Shown here in pieces: positions 58,106 through 64,000 of a stretch of DNA of 64,000 nt. The DNA is taken from positions 62,001 to 126,000 of the forward strand of contig NZ_JODR01000005.1 of the NCBI RefSeq assembly GCF_000725885.1. Direction: 5' to 3'. The position numbers and the translations under genes are program-made. The notes beneath the pieces are model-generated. The model saw nothing but the letters and a program-made list of their open reading frames with translations, was not told where the DNA came from and did no database searches. Each line of letters starts with the position of its first letter. Within the stretch, counting starts at the first letter, position 1. This DNA comes from Streptomyces albus subsp. albus (GTDB lineage Bacteria; Actinomycetota; Actinomycetes; Streptomycetales; Streptomycetaceae).

Positions 58106-59206
58106 ATGGGGCGGCGCAGCGGCGGCACGGAGACGGACGGACAGCGCCGATCCACGGTCAGCGACGTGGCACGCCGTGCGGGGGTGTCGACCGCGACCGT
58201 CTCCCGGGTGCTGAACCGCAACTACCCGGTCGCCGCCGCCACGCGCGAACGCGTCGAGAAGGCGATCCGGGAACTGGGATACGTCGTCAACGCGCACGCC
58301 CGCGCACTGGCGGGGATGTCCGGACGGACGGTCGGCATCATCGTCAACGATGTCGTGGACCCGTTCTACGCCTACATCGCGCGCGGAGTGGAACGGGAAG
58401 CCTCCCGCGGCGACCGGCTCTGCCTGGTGTGCTGCACCCAGGGAGACCCCCAGCGGGAGCTGGCCTTCGTCGAGCTGATGCACGAGCGCCGCGCCGACGC
58501 GGTGATCGTGGTGGGCGGCAGCGTCGCCGACCGCGCCTACACCGCCGAACTCGCCCGGCGCGCCCGCGAACTGGACGCCGACGGCTCCAAACTGGTGCTG
58601 TGCGGGCGCCCGCCGCTGGGGGAGCGGGTTCCCACGGTCTCGGTCGAGTACGACAACGAGGGCGGCGCCTTCGCCCTCACCGACCATCTGCTGACCCAGG
58701 GACACGAGCGCATCCTCTACCTGGGCGGCCCGCCCGGGCTGTCCACCACCCGCGACCGGCTCGCGGGGCACCGGCGGGCGCTGGAGCTGCGCGGCATCGA
58801 GCCGGACCCGCAACTGGAACAGCCCGGCGCGTTCAGCCGCGCCTTCGGCAGCCGTCGGATGGCCGAACTGCTGGCGCAGAAGGTGCGCTTCACCGCCGTG
58901 TTCGCCGCCAACGACATCGTCGCGGCGGGGGCGGCCCAGGCCCTGGAGGAGGCCGGACTGCGGGTGCCGCAGGACATCTCCCTGGTGGGGTACGACGACG
59001 TACCGGTCGCACAGGAGATGCGCCCCCGGCTGACGACGGTGCACGTGCCCCTGGAGGAACTGGGGCGGCAGGCCGTGCGGACCGCGCTCGGCGACGAGGA
59101 CGCGGACGCCTGGCGGGAGACGGCGACGGGAGTGGTGCGGCTCGGCACCCACATCGTGGTGCGGGACTCCGTGGCGCCGCGCCGTCCCCGCCGCGGCAGG
59201 AAGTGA
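58106..59206 (+). CDS. LacI-family transcriptional regulator
   Basis: 366 residues from ATG 58106 with GAGGGGAAGGA before it. Helix-turn-helix STVSDVARRAGVSTATVSRV and hinge AHARALAGMSGRTVG; the ligand domain has VGIIVNDVVDPFYAYIARGV, HLLTQGHERILYLGG and FAANDIVAAGAAQALEEAGL. It likely represses the importer operon, the lyase genes and the dehydrogenase until an oligosaccharide is present. A GTGACCGCTTAC site overlaps its own stop codon. Confidence 0.93.
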   Translation: MGRRSGGTETDGQRRSTVSDVARRAGVSTATVSRVLNRNYPVAAATRERVEKAIRELGYVVNAHARALAGMSGRTVGIIVNDVVDPFYAYIARGVEREASRGDRLCLVCCTQGDPQRELAFVELMHERRADAVIVVGGSVADRAYTAELARRARELDADGSKLVLCGRPPLGERVPTVSVEYDNEGGAFALTDHLLTQGHERILYLGGPPGLSTTRDRLAGHRRALELRGIEPDPQLEQPGAFSRAFGSRRMAELLAQKVRFTAVFAANDIVAAGAAQALEEAGLRVPQDISLVGYDDVPVAQEMRPRLTTVHVPLEELGRQAVRTALGDEDADAWRETATGVVRLGTHIVVRDSVAPRRPRRGRK

Positions 59207-59214
59207 CCGCTTAC
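59203..59214. promoter_or_regulatory. LacI-type operator overlapping the LacI stop
   Basis: GTGACCGCTTAC matches the importer operator GTAACCGCTTAC in eleven of twelve positions. Confidence 0.6.
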
Positions 59215-59586
59215 CGCCCTCGGCGCCGCGCCGTCTCCGCCGGAAAACAGAAACACGCCGTCAGCCTCTTGCCATCGGGCAGCAAGCGCTTACATGCTCG
59301 CGCTGCGGGGCCCACCCCGTCACCGAGCCGTACACCGGGGCCGCACCCGCCCCGGCCACCCGCACCGCCGACCCCCGCCCCTGCCTCCGTGACCGCCCCC
59401 GCACCCCGCCTCCGCTTCCCGGCACCCCGCCGGCGCAACCGCCCCCCGTATCCCCTCCACGTATCCCGTCCCCACACCCGGCCCCGGCATCCCCGCCTCC
59501 GTAACCGCCCCCGTCCCCCTCGCTTCCGCAGCCGAGCGCGCGCACCACGAGCCCGCCCACCCGACCGACACGGGAGAGGACCGGCA
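59207..59586. other. Control region of the polysaccharide lyase genes
   Basis: 380 bases without a gene. GCAAGCGCTTAC at 59282-59293 matches the importer operator in ten of twelve positions and lies just after TTGCCA, a possible -35. From about 59320 to 59570 the DNA is C-rich with repeated CCCCG/CACCC tracts and no coding bias on either strand. A GAGAGGA ribosome site precedes 59587. Confidence 0.6.
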
Positions 59587-62016
59587 ATGGACAACCCCCG
59601 CCCCCACCTCGCCAGACGCTCCCTCCTCGCCGCGGCCCCGGCAGCGGCCCTGCTCCCGTTCGCGGCCCCCGCCGCGGACGCCCGGGCCGCCTCCGGGCCG
59701 GCCGCCGGCACCAGCCCGCCCGCGGACGAGTACGACACCCTGCTCGACCGTGCCGCCCGCCTGCTGACCGGCGACGGCGTGGAACCCGGCGACACCGGTG
59801 TCGCCGCCGCCCTGCACCGGCTCGACTCCACCGCCACCGCCCTGTGGGAACAGCTCGACCGCAGCCCCTCCCGCACCGCGCTGTGGAGCGACCTCACCCC
59901 GGTCACCACACCGGGCAACTTCGGTCAGAGCTACACCCGGCTGCGCACCCTCGCCACCGCCTGGGCCACCCCGGGCACCACGCTCAGCGACTCCCCCCAG
60001 GCTGCGGACGCCCTCACCGGCGCCCTCCGTTTCCTGGACCGGAACGCCTACCACGCCGACGCCCGGGAGAGCGGCAACTGGTGGTTCTGGGAGATCGGCG
60101 CCCCCCGGGCCCTGCTGGACACCTGCGTGCTGCTGCGCGGCCGGCTGCCCGACGACGAACTGGCCCGGTACCTGGCCGCCGTGGACCGCTTCTGCCCCGA
60201 TCCGGACCGCCGCACCAACCTCCCCTCCCTCGCCGAGACCGGAGCCAACCGCGCCGACAAATGCGTGATCGTCGCCCTGCGCGGACTGCTCGGCCGCTCC
60301 GGCACCAAACTCGCCTCCGCCCGTGACGGCCTCTCCGACATCCGGGACGACGGACGCAACAGCCTCTTCAGGTACGTCACCTCCGGCGACGGCTTCTACG
60401 CCGACGGCTCTTTCGTCCAGCACGACGCCGTGGCCTACACCGGCTCCTACGGCACCGTCCTGCTGAGCGCTGTCGCGCACGCCGCCGCCCTGCTCGCCGG
60501 CTCCCCCTGGGCCGTCACCGACCCCGGCATCGAGGTGGTGCACGAGGCGGTGGAGCGGAGCTTCGCCCCGTTCGTCCTCGACGGACCGATGGCCGACGCC
60601 GTCCGCGGTCGTGCCGTCTCCCGTGAACGGGAGAGCGACCGCACCGCCGGCGCCGCCGCGCTCTCCGGCATCCTGCTGCTGGCCGAGAGCGCACCCGCCG
60701 AGCGCCGCGACCGGTGGCGCTCCCTCGTGAAGGGATGGATCGAGCGCGACCGCACCCGGTCCTACTTCACCGCGGCCGATGTCCCCCAGGCGGTCCGCGC
60801 CGGCAAGCTGCTGGCCGACGACGAGGTGCGCCCCGCGGGACGGCCCGACCGGCACTTCGTCTTCGCCGACATGGACCGGGTGGTCCACCGCCGTCCCCGC
60901 TGGGCGCTGGCCCTCTCCCTCTCCTCCCGGCGCATCGCGGCCTACGAGGCCGGCAACGGCGAGAACCTGCACGGCTGGTACACCGGCGACGGCATGACGT
61001 ACCTGTACACGGAGGACGATGCGGACCAGTTCGGCGACGGCTTCTGGCCGACCGTGGACCCCTACCGGCTGCCGGGCACGACGGTCCAGGTCCGGCCTCG
61101 CGCGGACGCGGGCACCGGCGACGGCACCGGCCTCCACCGGCCGCCCAACCACGTGGCGGGCGGCGCCGTGCTGGAGGACCGCTACGGCGTGGCCGCCATG
61201 CGACTGGCCGGAGCCGGCAGCACCCTCCGTGCCAGCAAGGCGTGGTTCTTCCTGGACGACGCCGTCGTCGCGCTCGGCGCGGACATCCGAGCCGACGAGC
61301 AGCGCACCGTCGAGACCGTCGTGGAGAACCGCAACCTCCACGCGCACGGCACCCCCCGTCTGCGCGTCGACGGTGCCCGCATGCCCCGCGCCCCGGGCTG
61401 GTCGCACACCTTCCGCCGGGCCGGCTGGGCGCACCTGGAGGGCGTCGGCGGGTACGTCTTCCCCGGCGGCGCCCGCCTGAGCGCACTGCGCGAAGCACGC
61501 ACCGGAACCTGGCGCGGCATCAACACCGGCGCCGACACCGGCGGCAGCACCACCCCGCTCACCCGCCGCTACCTCACCCTCTGGCTGGACCACGGCACCG
61601 CGCCGTCCGGCGCCTCCTACGCCTATGTGCTGCTGCCCGGCGCCTCCGCGGCACGGACCGCCGGCTGGGCGGCCTCGTGGCCCGTACGCGTCCTCGCCGA
61701 CTCGCCCGCCGTCCAGGCGGTGGTCTCCCGCCGGGACGGACTCCTCGCGGCGCACTTCTGGCAGGCCGGCAGCGTGGCCGGCCTCCACGCCGACGGCCCG
61801 GCCTCGGTGCTGGTGCGCCGCCGCGGCCGGCACACCACGGTCGCCGTGGCCGATCCGGGGCGCACCGCGGAACGGGTCACCGTCCGACTGCCCTTCCCCG
61901 CACGGTCCGTCGTCAGCCACGACGAGACCGTGACCGTCACGACGGGGCCTCGTCCGGCCGTCACCGTCGCGGTCGGCGGCTCCCGAGGCCACACCCATCA
62001 CGCCCGGCTTGCCTGA
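59587..62016 (+). CDS. Secreted polysaccharide lyase family 8 (hyaluronate/chondroitin/xanthan lyase type)
   Basis: 809 residues from ATG 59587. Twin-arginine-type signal LARRSLLAAAPAAALLPFAA. The catalytic alpha-toroid has GNWWFWEIGAPR (Asn164), SFVQHDAVAYTGSYG (His279 and, nine residues on, Tyr288), and NGENLHGWYTGDGMTYLY, all PL8 signatures; the His/Tyr spacing equals that of the streptomycete hyaluronate lyase. The C-terminal half is the PL8 beta-sandwich (AMRLAGAGSTLRASKAWFFL). It cleaves uronic-acid polysaccharides by beta-elimination. Which polymer is not determined. Exported; its products would enter through the importer encoded at 53075-56782. Confidence 0.93.
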   Translation: MDNPRPHLARRSLLAAAPAAALLPFAAPAADARAASGPAAGTSPPADEYDTLLDRAARLLTGDGVEPGDTGVAAALHRLDSTATALWEQLDRSPSRTALWSDLTPVTTPGNFGQSYTRLRTLATAWATPGTTLSDSPQAADALTGALRFLDRNAYHADARESGNWWFWEIGAPRALLDTCVLLRGRLPDDELARYLAAVDRFCPDPDRRTNLPSLAETGANRADKCVIVALRGLLGRSGTKLASARDGLSDIRDDGRNSLFRYVTSGDGFYADGSFVQHDAVAYTGSYGTVLLSAVAHAAALLAGSPWAVTDPGIEVVHEAVERSFAPFVLDGPMADAVRGRAVSRERESDRTAGAAALSGILLLAESAPAERRDRWRSLVKGWIERDRTRSYFTAADVPQAVRAGKLLADDEVRPAGRPDRHFVFADMDRVVHRRPRWALALSLSSRRIAAYEAGNGENLHGWYTGDGMTYLYTEDDADQFGDGFWPTVDPYRLPGTTVQVRPRADAGTGDGTGLHRPPNHVAGGAVLEDRYGVAAMRLAGAGSTLRASKAWFFLDDAVVALGADIRADEQRTVETVVENRNLHAHGTPRLRVDGARMPRAPGWSHTFRRAGWAHLEGVGGYVFPGGARLSALREARTGTWRGINTGADTGGSTTPLTRRYLTLWLDHGTAPSGASYAYVLLPGASAARTAGWAASWPVRVLADSPAVQAVVSRRDGLLAAHFWQAGSVAGLHADGPASVLVRRRGRHTTVAVADPGRTAERVTVRLPFPARSVVSHDETVTVTTGPRPAVTVAVGGSRGHTHHARLA

Positions 62017-62042
62017 CGCCGCAACCCCCGAAAGGCACCGCC

Positions 62043-63962
62043 ATGCCCGTACCGCCCCACCTCCCGCTGCCGCCGACCGACCGTGTCCGCTCACCCCGCA
62101 CCGGCTGGACCCGCGCCCACTGGGAGGCGGTCGCCGACCGGTTGCTGGACGGGTGCCTGCCCTACGCCACCCCGGGGCTCGCCCAGTACCGGCTGCCCGG
62201 CCGGGCGAGCTGGTCCGGCGTCGTCAGCGACGGACTGGAGGGCTTCGCCCGCACCTTCCTGCTGGCCGCCTTCCGCATCGCAGGCGCCCGGGGCGAGGTG
62301 GCGCCGGAACTGATCGAACGGTACGCCGCGGGGCTCGCCGCGGGCACCGACCCGTCCGGCAACGAGGCGTGGCCCGCGCTCACCGACTGCTCGCAGCAGA
62401 TGGTGGAGGCCGCCTCGATCGCCGTCGCCCTGCACGAGACCCGCCCCTGGGTGTGGGAGAAGCTGGAGGACCGGGTACGGGAGCGGATCGTCGACTGGCT
62501 CTCGGGCTTCGTCGGCCGCCGCACCTGGGACAACAACTGGCGGCTCTTCCAGGTCGTCTCCGAGCAGTTCCTCGCCTCCGTCGGCGCCCCCCACCGCAAG
62601 GAGGACATCGAGGGCGGCCTGGACCGGATCGAGGACTGGTACGCCGGCGACGGCTGGTACACCGACGGCGACGGCCGCAACTTCGACTACTACATCGGCT
62701 GGGCCATGCACCTGTACCCGCTCCTGTGGTCCAGGATGGCCGCGGCCACCGACGGCGGCGACGGTGGCCGCGGCGAGGTCTACCGGCAGCGGCTGAGCGC
62801 CTACCTCACCACCTACCCGCACTTCTTCGGCGCCGACGGGGCCCCCGTCCACCAAGGACGCTCCCTCACCTACCGCTTCGCCGTCCTGGCACCCCTGTGG
62901 ATGGGGGCGCTCGCGGACTGCACCCCGCTGCCGCCGGGCCTCACCCGCCGGATCGCCTCGGGAACGCTGCGGCACTTCGTGGAGCGCGGCGCGCCCGACG
63001 AGCGCGGGCTGCTGCCGCTCGGCTGGTACGGCACACATCTGCCCACCACCCAGCCCTACTCCGGCCCGGCCTCGCCGTACTGGGCGAGCAAGGGCTTCCT
63101 GGGGCTGCTGCTGCCCGCCGACCACCCGGTGTGGACGGACAGGGAAGTCCTCATGCCTGTCGAGGAGGCCGACCGGTGCGTGGCGCTCCCGGCACCGGGC
63201 TGGCTGCTGCACAGCACCCGGCACGACGGCATCGTCCGCCTCGTCAACCACGGGAGCGACCACCAGCCGCCCGAGGGCGCCGGCGAGGACGACCCGCACT
63301 ACGCCGCCTTCGCCTATTCGACGGCCACGGCGCCCCAGTCCGCGCCGCACGCCAGGCGGCGGGCCGACAACCATCTGGCGCTGGTGGCACCGGACGGCAC
63401 CGTCTCCCGGCGCCGCCGCATCCATCCCCTCGGATGCGGCGACGGCCGGGCAGCCTCCTGGTACGAGGCCGAACTGCCCGGCCAGCCGGGGACATTCCGC
63501 ATCGAGACGGTCTCCCTCGTGCACGGGCCCTGGGAGGTCCGCGTCCACCACGTCCAGGCCCCCGCCGGGGTGGCCGTCCGGGAGACCGGGTACGCGGTCG
63601 CACACCACCGGCGGCAGCAGGCCGCGACCGGGGAGGGCTGGGCCCTGGCCCGCACGGCGGACGGGTTGACCAGCGCCGTGATCGCTCTGCACGGCTGGGA
63701 CGAGGACGGTGCCTCGGTCCTGCACGAGACCCACGCCAACGCCTGCGGACCGCACTCGGCCGTGCCCTCGCTGACCCTGGCCGCCCACCCCGGCGGGACG
63801 ACCACCCACATCTGCCTGACGGTGCTCTCGCGCGACACCGTGGACCCCCGCGCACTCCGCGAGGCCGTCACCGCCTCCGCCGGCGAGGACGGAGTGGAGA
63901 TCCGCTTCGCCGACGGCACCGTCCTGCGGCCCGACCCCGCAGGCGGCCGGCACACCCCGTGA
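62043..63962 (+). CDS. DUF2264 protein, probable glycoside-processing enzyme
   Basis: 639 residues from ATG 62043, 26 bases after the lyase, with AAAGG upstream. The N-terminal ~390 residues form an alpha/alpha-toroid-like DUF2264 domain: TRAHWEAVADRLLDGCLPYA, EGFARTFLLAAFRIAGARGE, WDNNWRLFQVVSEQFLASVG, GRNFDYYIGWAMHLYPLLW. A C-terminal beta-sandwich follows. No signal peptide, so it works inside the cell on imported oligosaccharides; DUF2264 genes commonly accompany polysaccharide-use loci. Activity (unsaturated uronyl hydrolase or other) is inferred only. Confidence 0.88.
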   Translation: MPVPPHLPLPPTDRVRSPRTGWTRAHWEAVADRLLDGCLPYATPGLAQYRLPGRASWSGVVSDGLEGFARTFLLAAFRIAGARGEVAPELIERYAAGLAAGTDPSGNEAWPALTDCSQQMVEAASIAVALHETRPWVWEKLEDRVRERIVDWLSGFVGRRTWDNNWRLFQVVSEQFLASVGAPHRKEDIEGGLDRIEDWYAGDGWYTDGDGRNFDYYIGWAMHLYPLLWSRMAAATDGGDGGRGEVYRQRLSAYLTTYPHFFGADGAPVHQGRSLTYRFAVLAPLWMGALADCTPLPPGLTRRIASGTLRHFVERGAPDERGLLPLGWYGTHLPTTQPYSGPASPYWASKGFLGLLLPADHPVWTDREVLMPVEEADRCVALPAPGWLLHSTRHDGIVRLVNHGSDHQPPEGAGEDDPHYAAFAYSTATAPQSAPHARRRADNHLALVAPDGTVSRRRRIHPLGCGDGRAASWYEAELPGQPGTFRIETVSLVHGPWEVRVHHVQAPAGVAVRETGYAVAHHRRQQAATGEGWALARTADGLTSAVIALHGWDEDGASVLHETHANACGPHSAVPSLTLAAHPGGTTTHICLTVLSRDTVDPRALREAVTASAGEDGVEIRFADGTVLRPDPAGGRHTP

Positions 63963-64000
63963 CGCACACGGGCGCCGGGGCGCGGGCGGAACCCGAGGCC

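Noticed and set aside
59320..62094. 924-codon minus-strand frame opposite the PL8 lyase
   Set aside because: Low-complexity Gly/Val/Ala translation without domains; opposite an intact family-8 lyase with catalytic residues.
1..64000. tRNA, rRNA or insertion sequence
   Set aside because: I saw no tRNA-like cloverleaf, no rRNA stretch, no transposase motif and no terminal inverted repeats, although short tRNAs could escape a reading by eye.

Overview
The window is very GC-rich, with GC-biased third codon positions, many GTG starts, GTGA/ATGA stop-start overlaps and typical actinomycete families (SigB/F-type sigma factor, stressosome modules, MsiK-type sugar ABC importers lacking an ATPase, RNHCP, DUF5133 and YiaA/YiaB proteins). 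It reads as a chromosomal segment of a Streptomyces or close relative, probably in a variable part of the chromosome, because secreted hydrolases, a biosynthetic cluster and gene remnants are frequent.

Layout. Bases 1-4030 hold accessory genes of the kind linked to actinomycete gas-vesicle loci: a cut-off small protein, an SRPBCC protein and a GvpY-like protein on the minus strand, and a divergent protein with nineteen mostly 11-residue repeats followed, after an in-frame TGA, by an acidic partner. Bases 4123-5870 hold small housekeeping genes. Bases 6150-13270 are a stress-signalling block: a SigB/F-family sigma factor with a matching upstream promoter motif, then a minus-strand operon of two unknown genes, RsbR, RsbS, RsbT, a kinase/phosphatase fusion and a PP2C phosphatase. 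RsbR is broken by a 14-G homopolymer and RsbT by two frameshifts. Bases 13340-24808 carry metabolic genes, including an NCS1 permease/racemase pair and a guanine deaminase. Bases 25138-26993 are an ECF sigma factor with its probable membrane-anchored partner.

The most interesting part is 27412-39466: a divergent P450 and nine co-directional, mostly overlapping genes for a polyprenyl diphosphate synthase, UbiG-like methyltransferase, MenA-like prenyltransferase, Baeyer-Villiger-type monooxygenase, DUF2834-like membrane protein, squalene-hopene-cyclase-like class II cyclase, HpnE-like flavoprotein, EntA-like dehydrogenase and 3-hydroxybenzoate-6-hydroxylase-like monooxygenase. No squalene synthase is present. 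I read it as a candidate cluster for a cyclised polyprenyl-aromatic (meroterpenoid or quinone-like) product. A truncated, frameshifted amidohydrolase marks its left edge.

Bases 39673-43336 carry secreted proteins (phospholipase A2, an I36-type inhibitor, a GH46 chitosanase) and two tandem RNHCP zinc proteins. Bases 43867-49326 are mixed small genes and regulators, including a MerR domain fused to a DNA-clamp-like domain, whose promoter has a 19-bp spacer holding an inverted repeat. Bases 49384-63962 are a polysaccharide-use locus: beta-helix protein, M1 peptidase, solute-binding lipoprotein, two permeases, 2-hydroxyacid dehydrogenase, LacI regulator, PL8 polysaccharide lyase and DUF2264 protein. 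Four sites ending in CGYTTAC lie in the control regions of this locus.
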